From: Phytophthora hibernalis
Taxonomy: Eukaryota > Oomycota > Peronosporomycetes > Peronosporales > Peronosporaceae
DNA length: 64,000 nt
Direction: 5' to 3'
Assembly: GCA_012656075.1 (NCBI GenBank)
Contig: JAAKBF010000056.1
Location: 496,001-560,000, forward strand
Made by a program: the position numbers and the translations under genes. This document shows positions 41,374-53,106 of the stretch, piece after piece. Within the stretch, counting starts at the first letter, position 1; every line of letters starts with the position of its first letter. The notes below the pieces were generated by a model. That model ran no database searches. It was given only the letters and a program-made list of their open reading frames with translations, and was not told the DNA's origin.

Positions 41374-41959
41374 TCAATGAGCACGGCGAACAAGGAAAAG
41401 ATTTTCGACTTTAAATCCGTACTTAAACGAGTATAAACGGTAATGTGTAACCTTTTGTAACCCTTCAGAAGAGGACCTAGCCCTCCAACGTTGATCGAGC
41501 GCGGAACGAGCGTATACGCTTGAGCGTGGAAGCCATCTGCAGGGTGCGCACACGAAGGCGCTTGCAACATCCAGGGCCGAATTCCCCGGGATGTCGAACA
41601 GCACGCGCACCTTAATCCACCCGCAATAGCTGCAGCTACTGCAGCTGCCACACTGAAGAAGTTGACGACTGCGTTGTCGGCCACAACCGCCAGCAGCACA
41701 AGTGGATACAACCCGCGTAGATCTGAAGCACCAGCGAGTAGCGCATCACCCCCAGTCGAGCCGTGATCTGAGCCACGGAGAATCCGGGGAACACGAAAGC
41801 CATGAATCCATTGGAGACGCAGACAGTCAAGCAGCCGAGAAACCCGACAGACCAGCGACCGATTGTGAGCACGTTGCGGTCGACGTCGTCATTGCCGCCC
41901 TCCAGTTTGTTGGTGTACGCAGAGACGAACTCGTCCTTGGACGTTGAAAGCTCGAACAT
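41374..41959 (-). pseudogene. PLAC8-family gene, intronless copy, broken
   Basis: Starts MFELSTSKDEFVSAYTNKLE at 41959. Then WSVGFLGCLTVCVSNGFMAF, VAQITARLGVMRYSLVLQIY, a membrane segment (about 41,690-41,620) and VRVLFDIPGNSALDVASAFVC, which are the PLAC8 order seen in the other copies. The intron present at the N-G boundary in the copies at 47227 and 54849 is absent here. One-base shifts near 41,700 and 41,615, and loss of the usual CAIAQMATH motif (here the frame slips), damage the C-terminus. PLAC8 proteins are small Cys-rich membrane proteins. Confidence 0.6.
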
Positions 41960-42462
41960 AATGCTGCGACCTTGAAAGAATCAGCGAGTGAGGGTCGTAC
42001 GCTGTCGAGAGGCATTGTAACCCACAACGCTTGTAAGAGTCTTGGGACCACCTCTTTAGACAGAGATCCCCACAAGATCGTCCCTACCTGAATCCTACAG
42101 TACCGGTATTCATACTTTGATCGCTGTTACGCGTACTTTGACGTACCATGACGCCATGAGATCCTGCGTCATAAGATCTCTGCCGGTGGTGGCGTTTGCC
42201 GAGCGCCTAGTGAATCCATCGGCACCACCAGAACGAACGACTCAAGCGAACCTCCACCACCCGAAACCGTCATGCTCCATACTCATCCAAAACTTAGAAG
42301 GAGAAATTGCATTGATAAATAGCGCGTTGCAATTGCTCTCCCCTTCCGTGCTAATACCCTCCACTGTCCCCTCGACAGCGGGGTCTGCGTGAGTTCTGGC
42401 TGCGCGATGCACCCGTCCCTCCTCGCGTGGTTCTCTATTGGTTGCGGTTGACCAACTGCAGT

Positions 42463-42751
42463 CTATTCCTCCTCCTCTTCGTCGTCCTCTGAGATGGCGT
42501 TGAGGCTCGTGGACGTGCTGGACGGAGAGCTGGCGATCTCGGCCGCGACTCCCGTGAACGAGCGTCGCATGTATGAAAGCTCCTGCAATTGGGTAAGCAA
42601 GTGTACGTTAGTGTATGATGTGTAATGATACACAGTTGCAGCCTCGTACCTCGAGGATGAGCTGGGCCATCTCGTCGTCGGCGTCGAGCGACATGAAGGA
42701 GCTGAGCTGGAATTGGGCGTTGGAGCTGGTGGTGATTCTGGTGCTCTCCAT
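42463..42751 (-). CDS. Small acidic-tailed protein, function unknown
   Basis: Exons 42751-42650 and 42582-42463, with a 67-bp GT-AG intron, encode 73 residues. Starts MESTRITTSSNAQFQLSSFM. The centre (DEMAQLILE, ELSYMRRSFTGVAAEIAS) is helical. It ends with a Glu/Asp run (SEDDEEEEE). The clean splice join and open frame support a real gene, but I do not recognise the family. Confidence 0.5.
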
Positions 42752-43014
42752 GGTGTTGAGTGTGGAATAAAGCGAAATCTTGATAGACGTACGCAACCGC
42801 TGGTTAATTGGGAAATGTACCAACACGGGAATAGTAGGCTGGAAACTGCCCGCCCAAGAGGGAAAACATGGCCACTCGTTGAAAAGACACTCGAAAAGTG
42901 AGGGTTCAGCGCTAAGTACGAACGAGACATGACACGTGCGCCGCGTCTTCCAGAGCGCTTTGTAGCCAATCCGAAACATGTCTTCGGTTTTTGACGAATG
43001 AGGGGCTTTAGAGG

Positions 43015-43257
43015 ATGCATTTTGTCCAATGGGCACGGAGGTCGAGCCGCGTCACAGATTTGGGGTTGCTGCTTGGGGGAAAGACATGGGACGTCATTTT
43101 GACGAAGAAAGGGCGACTAGATCGGGCCGTGACGCCGTCCAAAACGCAGTTGAAGTTTGCCGCGGATACACTGCGGCTGTCCGGAGCTCGGGCTGCTCTG
43201 CCGCTGCTTTTGCCTGAGGCAACTAAGCCCCACAACTTGGAGGAGGTCTTGTACTAA
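43015..43257 (+). CDS. Possible small conserved ORF
   Basis: 80 codons, divergent from the gene at 42751, with natural protein composition (VTDLGLLLGGKTWDVILTKK; LRLSGARAALPLLLPEATK). No domain recognised and no supporting paralogue in the window. The surrounding intergenic sequence (42,752-43,014; 43,258-43,547) shows nothing else. Confidence 0.3.
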   Translation: MHFVQWARRSSRVTDLGLLLGGKTWDVILTKKGRLDRAVTPSKTQLKFAADTLRLSGARAALPLLLPEATKPHNLEEVLY

Positions 43258-43599
43258 GTACAAGGCCTCCTAACTGCTGCTTGTGTGCGCTTGCGGTTGC
43301 ACTGAGTCGAAATCGGCACCTGCGATGTGACGCTTGAAGTGAGCAAAGTTCAGAATCGATGTTGCGGTTTGTATGGTCCATTTTGAGATGCCTTACCGGA
43401 TACTTTGCCCATAAAATGGTTTGCCTATAAAAATGGGCTCTAAACTATCAAATGAACCGGTACGAGCTTCGCTCTTCACACATCAAGTGACATTTGTATT
43501 TGATACAGCTGCCTTGTTCTTCTCTACGCTACAAATTCTGACGTGTGCTAAATCGTTTGCTGCCCATCGTCTACTTTACTTGGACGCTTTGCTGCATCT

Positions 43600-44448
43600 T
43601 TATTTGTCCTTCGACTTCTTGGCAGTATCGGACTTGGCCTCCTGGGACGCCTTCTTGCTCTCCTTCTTCTCCTCGACCGGCTTGGTAGACGTTTCGTCCA
43701 CGGCATCAGTAGCAGACTCCTTTCCAGCAACAGCATCAGTGCCACTCGTAGCAGACTCGTATCCAGAGTAGCCCGGGTACCCGTAGCCGTAGCCGAAGTT
43801 ACCCGGGTAACCGTATCCGAAGGACGAGTACGAGTCCGGGTAGTAGCCGAAGCCTCCGCCGTACGACGAGTAGTCCGGGTAGCCGTATCCATTGTAGTCG
43901 TAGCTTCCGTAGCCCTTGTTGTAGTCGTAGATGTTCTTGCCATAGTAGTCATCGCCGTAGCTGTAGTCATCGTGGCCGTAGTCATCGTGGCCGTAGTCGT
44001 TGTGGCCATAGTCGTCGTGGCCGTAGTCATCGCAGCCCTTGCCGTAGCTGTAGCTAAAGCCGCTACCGTAGCTCTTGTAGTCGTAGTCGTCGTGACCGTA
44101 GCCCTTCTTGTACTCGTCGTAGTCCTTCTTGCCGTAGTCCTTGCGATCGTAGTCGTCGTGCTTGCGGTCATAGTCGTCGTGCTTGTGGTCATGCTTGCGG
44201 CCATAGTCGTAGTCATCATGCTTGCGGTCGTGGTCGTCGTGCTTGCGGCCATAGTCGTAGTCGGACGACTCGGTGGTGGCCTTGTCATCGGCGAGGCGGC
44301 GACGGTAGTGCTTGTCGTGGCGGTGCTTCTTCGGGTATCCGTAGTTGGAGCCCAAGTTTCGGCGCGGCGCGATTCCACGGGCGTCGGTCGCGTGCAGGAT
44401 CGAGGCCGTGACGCACAGGCCGAACACGAGGAGAAGGTTGGAGTGCAT
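43600..44448 (-). CDS. Secreted Tyr/Gly/Asp/His-rich repeat protein, copy 3
   Basis: 282 residues. It differs from copies 1 and 2 at only a few sites (for example GYPKK for GHPKK, PGNFGYG for PGNLGYG) and in the C-terminal tail. Same signal peptide and repeats. DNA similarity extends upstream to about 44,717 (ending GGCGAGAGAA) and then stops sharply, so this copy lacks the outer part of the inverted-repeat arm. Same orientation as copy 1. Confidence 0.72.
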   Translation of the reverse strand: MHSNLLLVFGLCVTASILHATDARGIAPRRNLGSNYGYPKKHRHDKHYRRRLADDKATTESSDYDYGRKHDDHDRKHDDYDYGRKHDHKHDDYDRKHDDYDRKDYGKKDYDEYKKGYGHDDYDYKSYGSGFSYSYGKGCDDYGHDDYGHNDYGHDDYGHDDYSYGDDYYGKNIYDYNKGYGSYDYNGYGYPDYSSYGGGFGYYPDSYSSFGYGYPGNFGYGYGYPGYSGYESATSGTDAVAGKESATDAVDETSTKPVEEKKESKKASQEAKSDTAKKSKDK

Positions 44449-44717
44449 GTTGGGTCGAGGAGCTCGAGTTGGTTGGTTGGTGGGTTGGTTGACGGTCTAG
44501 TGCGGAGGAGGAGGCGAAATGGAAAGTGAGAGTGCAAGGAGTGCCCGAACACATCTGCAGCGCAGTTGGACTTCGGTGGCTCAGTGGCGAGATCTACGTA
44601 GATGACAGCAAGGTTCGAGGGTCTATTGCATTCATTGGATCTAGTGTAGTCTCTCGCAGGTGTCGGATCCATCGATCGATTATAGTGTCTTGCCTGTCAA
44701 TTTGAAAGGCGAGAGAA

Positions 44718-45277
44718 ACCTTTCTGGACAATCGTCGATATTTCTTTCGTGAGGTCGATGCCGGATCCCTTGTGTGAAGGTGAGAAACCCTCGGGTGGCT
44801 ATTATTAATTCAGGCGCTCAAGATTGAGAATGGGGCCGTACGAACACTTCATTCACAGCGCTTACATGTATTCTTATTAAGTATTACTTTTAAATTAAAG
44901 TACTATGTAGTAGTAGTATTAATCGTTGGCAGGATTTTGAGTTTTGAGTTTGCATTTTGGGCACATCTGGCTTCGGGCGCAATCATTTGGGTAGATTGTG
45001 CGAGAAGATACGAAGGGTTGGGTCTGACACCAGTGCATCGATTTTGAGCCGACTTTGTCTGCTTTTCCTGCGACGTGTGCCAATGCCATCAACATCAACG
45101 CAAAGGGAGCGCAACCGTTCACCATAGCGGCACGAATTATCCGCTGGCACAGAGCAGCTCAACGCACACGAGCAAGACAAAAGTAAAAGACAGCAACCTG
45201 TGCATTCGTAACAGCAGCCATGGCCGTCAAACTTTACATGCATTCATCGCACCGCTCGCCCGGCATCCGTTGCTCGC
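44718..45277. other. Intergenic, no gene recognised
   Basis: About 560 bp of AT-rich sequence between copy 3 of the Tyr-rich gene and the papain-like protease. Nothing recognisable. Confidence 0.3.
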
Positions 45278-46409
45278 TCACATGATGCTGGCCACCTCCG
45301 TCGTCTCCTCGACCACTGGCATGTTCTCCATCTCAACGGTAGTCTCGTCCTCTTTCGGCATGATCGGGTACGAGGCGTCCGTGGCGATGCCGCACTGGTT
45401 GTCCTTGTTGCGGCTCATCATGATGTAGCCCTTCATGCCCCACGCGTCGCCCCACGAGTTCTTGACGAGCCAAAAGTCCTTCTTCTTGTAGACTCCGTAG
45501 CCGGCCGCCGCCACACCGTGGTCCAGCGAATCGGGGGCGTTGCCACACAGCGGCCAACTGTACACTCCGTGGCGGTACAGCTGGAACGTGAAGCTGCTCG
45601 CGTCGATGGCCACCGCCTGCACGCCTTTGGTGGCAATAGCCGCCTTCAATGCCCCTTCATCCCCCGACGTCACATTGGCGTACGACGTAAAGTGTCCGAT
45701 AGCCTTGTCATCCTTGGCGTTGCACACACCCTTGACTCGGCCGTGTACTCGTAGTCCGTCTCACGGTCGATCTTTCCTCCGTGGCGGTTGATGATCTCCT
45801 CGTAGCCCTCACTCATCTCTCCTCCATGGTTGCAGCTGTCGATGCCGTCCAACGTGCAGTCCACCAGCTCCTGCTCCGAGAACGACTCGAGTTTGCCGGT
45901 GCTCAGAGAGTAGGCACACTCCATAGCTGCCACAGCTGAGAAGGCCCAGCACGAGCCGCACTGTCCCTGGTTCTTCACGGGCGTCACGACGTCGTGTTCG
46001 CGCCAGTCCCAAATGTCCGGCAGGTCCTCCACGTTCTCTGGCTTGGAGAACGTCTCAGCAGCTTCCGACAGTCCCGCTCGGTAGCTCAGCAGCTGCTTGT
46101 ACTGGAATCCGTCAGGTCTGCGAGCTCGTTGAGCCCCAGCGTGAAGCTGAAGTCCCCGCGCTCGTAGGCCTCGTTGTGCGTGTTGATACGCTGCAAATTG
46201 GTTGCAAACGCCTGGAATTTGCGCTGCACCAGGTCCTGCTCGTTGCCGAAGTAGCGATAGTCCTTCTGGAAGTCCAGCGCGTAGTCCACGAAGGCGTCCC
46301 ACGTCTGCTGCTCGGAGGTGCTTAAGGAAGAAGGCAAGTCGCTGGTCAACGCGTTGGTAGGCGCGAACGCAGTCGCAGCAGCGAGGAAGAGCGAGCCGAA
46401 AACCTTCAT
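45278..46409 (-). CDS. Papain-family (C1A) cysteine protease with I29 propeptide
   Basis: Starts at 46409 with a secretion signal (MKVFGSLFLAAATAFAPTNA). The I29 inhibitor region contains WDAFVDYALDFQKDYR and FSFTLGLNELADLT. The mature enzyme has PVKNQGQCGSCWAFSAVAAM (catalytic Cys), SLDHGVAAAGYGVY (His) and WLVKNSWGDAWGMKGY (Asn). About 375 residues; the tail after ASYPIMPKE is acidic. One-base breaks near 46,115 and 45,735 look like lost bases in short runs. Likely a secreted or vacuolar protease; oomycetes often secrete these during infection. Confidence 0.82.
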
Positions 46410-46637
46410 CGGGATACCTGATTCTCTGAGCTTTTCGGATTTGACAAGATCGGATTCTCCCCTTGAAGTTTGACTTGGCGTTTGTAAGAGGTGGTTTTGC
46501 TGAATAGAGGGCCGCTATTATTAGGGGAGGCCAAGTTGAAGTGAACTTAGTAATGGAAGTTTCATGTTTTAGACAGCTAACGTTATGCATGTAGTACTCT
46601 TGACGTGAGTGTGGAATGCGATCAACTGATGTCGTCC

Positions 46638-47227
46638 TTATTCGTGGACATATCCTGGCAGCGTGCCGCGAGCTCGGAACATGCACCTGCCAGCTTGATA
46701 GGCGTCGACGTGTGTGGCCATCTGAGCGATCGCACAAGGGCGACAGAAAACTACGAGAGTCGCGTCTTGGAAAACATTTCCGGGGATGGAGAAGAGGTCA
46801 CGCAGTTTAGTACGGAGACACGCGATGCTGGCAGTGGCGATGATTTCGGCCAGTGCGCACAGTGATAGAAGAATGGGGCCGTCGGCCGCGGCAGCTACCA
46901 GTCCCAGGAGGTAGAGCGCCACGTACGTGCCGAGGACGATCGAGTAGCGTGCGAGTCCGATACGAACTGTGATCTGAGCCACCGAAATCACGGGGCAGCA
47001 GAACGCCATCAAACCTATAGGTGAAGCAGAAGAAGAGAGTTAGAGAGCTGCTTTCAATCGAGCAAGTTGACACAGAGTTTGCTACCGTTGGGGATCATGT
47101 CGTCGCAGCAGTTGAAGAAGCCATTGCTCCACTCGCCGACGGTGATGCCGTTGTGGTCGACGCCCCCGCCGAGTTCAAGCTTGTTCGGGTAGACGAACGT
47201 GGTGGACGAGTGTTGTTGGGTCTTCAT
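46638..47227 (-). CDS. PLAC8-family protein, intact copy
   Basis: Exon 1 spans 47227-47086 and exon 2 47014-46638, intron with GT-AG ends; 172 residues without breaks. MKTQQHSSTTFVYPNKLELG, then DHNGITVGEWSNGFFNCCDD, CCPVISVAQITVRIGLARYS, a membrane segment (VALYLLGLVAAAADGPILL), LRDLFSIPGNVFQDATLVVF and CRPCAIAQMATHV. The cysteine motifs and two hydrophobic segments are typical PLAC8. Known members affect cell size or metal resistance; role here unknown. Best intact reference for the broken copies nearby. Confidence 0.75.
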
Positions 47228-47592
47228 GGTACTTGGGCGACTGGTTTGCTTGGGGCGCAGTAAATTTGATTGTGAGCTGTCAAAACAGCGATCAAGAAGT
47301 GGACGCCAATGTGATCGTCGAAGAGGCTGGGCGGATGGAATTCATCAGCATGTAGTGGTAGGTTCATCGTCTGAAGGCGCCGTCCGCACCGTATCTGCTG
47401 TGCTGTTCGAGTATGAGCAGAAGAAAAGCTCGAATCATGAACATCAGCGTCAGCACCAACTCCGGCAGTACAACTTCGATACAAACACGGAAGACACCTG
47501 GATGGACATCGGAGGCCACCCACCTTCTTCATTCAAGAGTACACACTGTTCAACTGTTCATTGTGACTTCCACCGGCTACCCACAGCTAGCG

Positions 47593-48206
47593 TCAACATG
47601 CTGCTGTTTGTAAGACGCTAACTGATGCACGTTGCCTTCGAGCGTCGCCCTCGGTCCGAGCGAGCAGGTTCCTGATTCGTACGACCACACATGCGTAGCC
47701 ATCTGAGCGATGGCGCAGGGACCGCACACGAACGAAAGCACGACGTCTTCTGCGGTGTTGCCTGGGATTGAGAACAGCTCGCGAATGTGGACTCGGAGGA
47801 TGATGGTTCCGATGGGAACATCGCCGATGCCATCCCCGCTGCGACGCACACGGAGACGAAGAACGGATACTCAAGCGACGCAGAGAGATGGCCCAGCACA
47901 GGTACACGCCTATGATTAGTGAGTACGGCGCGAGTCCGAGACGTTTGCTGATCTGCGCCATCGACACAAAATTGCCATCAACCCTGCCACAAGGAGCGCA
48001 CCACAGCGAAGAACTGTTAGTAAATTCTGTGAATGCAGAAGGAGAGCTTCTGGAAAGGTGTTTGCACTGTTGGGGATGCAGTCGTCGAAACAGTCGGGCT
48101 TCCACGCGGCAACTACGATGCCGTTGTGGTCGGTGGTTCGGCCGTGCTCCAGCAAGGTCTCCCGCAGGTAGTAGTCATCCTACTCGGGCTGCATGTTGGT
48201 CTTCAT
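47593..48206 (-). pseudogene. PLAC8-family gene, broken copy
   Basis: The frame from 48206 (MKTNMQPE) hits TAG at the ninth codon, where the paralogue at 55612 has a His codon, then continues in frame with TTDHNGIVVAAWKPDCFDDC. Exon 2 pieces lie in two further frames: VSMAQISKRLGLAPYSLIIG, then HIRELFSIPGNTAEDVVLSF and CGPCAIAQMATHVWSYESG. A nonsense codon plus shifts near 47,980 and 47,890 indicate a pseudogene, although the shifts alone could be assembly errors. Confidence 0.6.
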
Positions 48207-48399
48207 CGTTCTTCGGACACGCAAGTGTTAGTGATGATGGATCGATCATGTACGTCCATTTCGAACCCATTCAATGTACAGAGCTTCTATCGGAATGTTG
48301 TCATCTGCGATTATACATTTCATCCTCTTCATCTGCCTTTGTGCTGGTTGCCATCATACATACTTTGGTATCTTAGTGATCGTTTGCCTTATGGCTAGT

Positions 48400-51300
48400 T
48401 TAGGCGGAAGCGGAAGCCGACTTCTTGCTGTCCTTCACGATCGCCGCGTGCTGAAGCAGGACGCGCTCGTAGTCGGACGGCATCACGCGCATGAACTTGG
48501 CCAGAGACACATCCCAGTTGTCCAGCACCTTCTGGCCCTTGGGCGACTGCGTGCGCTCCACGTGCTTGGTGATGAGAGCCTTCACCTCCTGGATCTCAGC
48601 CTCCGACGCTGTCGCGGTCAGCGGGGCCACGCCCACCATACCCATGTTGCACTTCTTCTCGAAGCTTGCATCCTCGTCGAAGATGTAAGCGATACCACCA
48701 GACATACCAGCAGCGAAGTTGCGTCCAGTGGGGCCCAGGACCACCACACGACCGCCTGTCATGTACTCGCAACCATGGTCACCCACGCCCTCAACAACAG
48801 CCTTCACGCCGGAGTTACGCACGCAGAAGCGCTCGCCGGCCTTGCCCGAGAAGTAGGCCTCACCGCTGGTCGCACCGTACAGTACGGCGTTACCGATAAT
48901 GACGTTCTCCGGGTTGGCACGCTCAGAGAAGTCTGGGCTCGGGTACACCGAGACCTCACCTCCAGACAGAGCCTTGCCGACATAGTCGTTCGAGTCACCC
49001 TCTAGGTCCATACGCACACCCTTGGCCAGTCCGAAGGCCAGACTCTGTCCGCCGTGGCCCGTGAGCTTCAGGTGGATCGTTCCGTCCGGAAGACCCTCCG
49101 CGCCGTAGCGCTTGCAGACCTCGTGCGAAAGTGTGGCGCCAAGGGTACGGTCCAAGTTGGTCGCAACAGCCTCAATCACAACTGGGGTCTTGTTCTCCAG
49201 CGCATTCTTTGCCTGCTCGATCAAGCGCATGTCGATACACTTCTCCACCTCATGATCCTGCTCAATCTCCTTCTTCACACCAGCACCCTCGTTCAGCGTG
49301 CTAGCGTTAATGAGAAGCGGGGACAGATCCAGCTTGCTGCTCTTGTAGTGAAGCGCGTCCTGGTTGACCTTCAGGAGATCGGCGCGACCAATGAGGTCGT
49401 CCATCTTGCGGAAACCCAGTCGGCGCATGTAATCCTGCACCTCCTCAGCAAGCATCCACATGAAGTTCACCACGTGCTCAGGCTGGCCCTGGAACTTCTT
49501 GCGCAGCTCCGGGTCCTGCGTCGCAACACCAACGGGGCACGTGTTCAGGTGGCACTTGCGCATCATGATGCAACCGAGAGCAATAAGTGGCCCAGTTGCG
49601 AAACCAAATTCCTCAGCACCCAGCAGAGCAGCAACCATCACATCGCGACCAGTCTTCAGCTGACCGTCGGTCTGCAGCTTCACGCGCGAACGCAGGTCGT
49701 TCAACACCAGCGTTTGCTGCGTCTCAGCAAGGCCCAGCTCCCACGGAAGACCACCGTTCTTCACACCAGTCCACACGGCCGCACCGGTACCACCATCGTG
49801 GCCCGAGACGGTAATGTGGTCCGACTTGGCCTTGGCAACACCGGCAGCAACCACACCGACACCAACCTCAGACACCAGCTTCACCGAGACCTCGGCGGAC
49901 GGGTTCGAGTACTTCAGATCGTGGATCAACTGAGCCAAATCCTCAATAGAGTAAATGTCGTGGTGCGGCGGTGGGAAATCAGACCCACACCAGGGGTAGT
50001 GTGACGCATCGAGCCAATGTAGTCGCTGACCTTGTGGCCAGGCAGCTCACCACCCTCGCCGGGTTTCGCACCCTGGGCCATCTTGATCTGAATCTGGTCA
50101 GCGTTCGTCAGGTAGTTCATGGTCACACCGAAACGGCCTGAAGCCACCTGCTTAATCGCCGAGCGGCGCATGTTCGCCGGCTCACCGGGCTTTGTAAAAC
50201 GCTTGACGTCCTCACCACCTTCGCCAGTGTTGCTGCGTCCACCAATGGTGTTCATAGCAATGGCCAGAGCCTCGTGAGTCTCCTGCGAGATACTACCAAG
50301 ACTCATGGCACCCGTGTTGAAGCGCTTCACGATGTCAGTAACGCTGTCCATCTCCTCCAGCTTCGGCATCTTGTCTTCGTCAACAAACTTGAAGTCCAGA
50401 AGTCCACGGAGGTTCACACGCTTGCACAGCTCGTTCGTCTCCTCGACGTACTGCGCATAAGCTTCGCGAGAGTTCTCACGAGCAGCACGCTGCAGCGCGA
50501 CAATGTTCTTGGGCGAGTTGTAGTGCACCTCCGAGTCGTTACGGAAGTGGTAACTTCCGGGGTTGCGGATCAGAGGCAACATATCGGAGTGCAGCGGGTA
50601 GCCGGCCTCGTGGAAACGAGAGATGTCCGTGTACAGCGCCTCGAAGTCCGTGCCCTGAATACGCGAATTGGTGCCTTCGAAGCACATGCTAATGATATCG
50701 TCACCCAGACCCACAGCCTCGAACACTTGCGCACCCTTGTACGACTGGAGCGTCGAAATACCCATCTTGGACATGACCTTAAGGATACCCTTGCCCACAG
50801 CAGCGCGGTACTTGTCGAAGACTTCCGAGTTCGCCATCTCCTGCTTGGAGTGCGCGTACAGCAGACCTTCGTCATTCATCTTGTTAAGCGCCATCTCGGC
50901 CATGTGAGGGTTGATGGCGTCCGCACCGAAGCCCAGCAGCGTGCAGAAGTCGTGCACCTCCTTGGCGTCACCACACTCCGCGAACAGAGCCACACTCGTA
51001 CGCTGCTGCGTTCGCAGCAGGTGCTGGTGCACGGCACCAACAGCAAGCAGTGACGGCACCGGGTAACGGTTCACCCCGGCAAGCTTGTCAGACAGCACGA
51101 TAATAGGGGCCTTCTCGTTGACAAGTGCATCTGTTGCCTGCTCGCAAAGACGGTAAAGCGACTCCACAAGGCCACGAGCACCGCTGCCCGCAGCAAAGGA
51201 GGCATCCAGAACCTTCGGCGTCCAGTCCGGGTTGTTGGTGCTCTTCAGAGCATCCATCTCGGCAGTCGACATGACCGGGTGCTCAACCATCAGGCGTTTG

Positions 51301-53106
51301 GCGTGCTCAGCAGTAGCATCCAGGACGTTCGCCGCGGGGCCGACCGGACACATCAAACTCATGACCAGCTCCTCGCGAATGGGATCAATGGGCGGGTTCG
51401 TCACCTGAGCGAACAACTGCTTGAAGTACTCGAAGGGCAGTTTGGGCTGCTCCGACAGCACAGCCAGCGGCGCGTCGTTACCCATGCTACCCAGAGACTC
51501 CTTGCCTGTAATGCCCATGGGCATCATAAGCAGATCCATCGTCTCGGTCGTGAAACCAAACATGTTCAGACGACGGTTGAGCTCAGCGTAGTTCGGGTGG
51601 CGCTTGAGCTGCGGGGCGGCTTCCTTCTTGGTCGCAGTCAGCTCTGAAAGCGACACGAGGTTCTCGTCCAGCCACTTCTTGAACGGACGGCTCTCACTGA
51701 CAGACCGCTTCACTTCGTCGTCCGACACAATCATACCGCGCTCAAAGTCCACGAGGAACATCTTGCCGGGTTCGAGACGACGCTTGTACTTGATGTCCTT
51801 CTCAGGCAGGTGCTCCAGCACGCCAATCTCACTCGACAGGAGGACGTGGTCGTCCTTGGTGACGTAATAACGGCTAGGACGCAGTCCGTTGCGGTCGAGC
51901 GTGGCACCGATGTACTTGCCGTCCGTGAACGCCATCATGGCCGGGCCGTCCCACGGCTCCATGAGCAGCGACTGGTACTTGTACATGTCCTTCTTGTGCG
52001 CGTCGATGAGCGGGTCGTTCTGCCATGCCTCGGGGATCATCATCATCATGCCCTCGGGCAGCGAGCGGTTGCAGGAGCTGGCCTTGGTCAGGATCTCGAG
52101 CACGGCATCGAAGTTGCCGGAGTCCGACTTGGAGTCCGAGCACACGGGCAGCAGGTCGGACGTGCGGTTGCCGAAGTACGAGCTGTGCAGGGTGCCGCCG
52201 CGCGTACATCCAATTCTTGTTGCCGCGCAGCGTGTTGATCTCTCCGTTGTGGCACATGATGCGATTGGGTTGTGCGCGGTCCCAGGACGGGAACGTGTTG
52301 GTGGAGAAGCGCGAGTGCACGAGCGCCACGTACGACGTGAAGTCCTTGGCGGACAGGTCGTCGTAGTACTCGAAGAGCTGGTCGGGCGTGAGCTGACCCT
52401 TGTACGTGATGGTGCGGTTGCTGAGCGAGTTGACGTAGAAGTCCGAGAACTTCTTCTCGTTCACGGCCGTCACGACGTTGCGCAGCCGCAGGAGCTCCTT
52501 CTCGAAGTCGTCTCCGGACAGCGTCGGGTTCTCGTTCAGCACCATGACCTGCTCCACGTGGGGCTCTGACGCGAGCGACGTGGCGCCCAGCGTGCTGGCG
52601 GTCGTGGGCATCTCTCTCCAGCCCACGACCTTGAGTCCCATAGCCTCCGCCATGTCGTCGAACGTCTTCTTGGCCAGAGGGACGTCCTTCAGCGCGCTCT
52701 TGTTGAAGAAGACGTTGCCCACCGCGTACTTCTCCTTCTCCAGGCTCAGGAGCTTCGCGGCGGCGCCGAACTCGCCGTCTGCGGCCACACGTGCCAGGAA
52801 GTCGTGGGGGAGGGCCACCAGCATGCCGGCGCCGTCTCCGGACGCGGGGTCGCAGCCGCAGCCGCCGCGGTGCGACATGCGCACGAGCATCTCGTTGGCC
52901 TGCACGACGGTAGCGCGCGACGGCTGCTTCTTGAGGCTGGCGATCATACCCACGCCGCAGCTGTCCTTCTCCTCAAGCTGGCGGTAGAGACCCTTCTGCT
53001 GGAAGACGGCGCGCTTGTCGCCCGGGAAGGTGCGGAAGGCGCGCGCATGACTAAGCAACGACGGACTGGAGAGTGAGGCGGCGGCGCGGCGATGGATGCG
53101 GAACAT
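48400..53106 (-). CDS. Glutamate synthase, large (alpha) subunit
   Basis: About 1,570 codons. Starts MFRIHRRAAASLSSPSLLSH at 53106, a likely mitochondrial presequence. The class II glutaminase begins at the Cys of DSCGVGMIASL, followed by SHRGGCGCDPASGDGAGM. The central and FMN domains include FNTGAMSLGSISQETHEALA, GGRSNTGEGGEDVKRF and HDGGTGAAVWTGVKNGG. Three cysteines in CIMMRKCHLNTCPVGVA fit the 3Fe-4S site. The GXGXG domain has GTIHLKLTGHGGQSLAFGLA and DHGCEYMTGGRVVVLG. The product ends without the beta-subunit (NADPH/FAD) part that many eukaryotic enzymes carry. It makes glutamate from glutamine and 2-oxoglutarate. One-base breaks near 52,190 and 49,975 are probably assembly losses. Confidence 0.9.
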
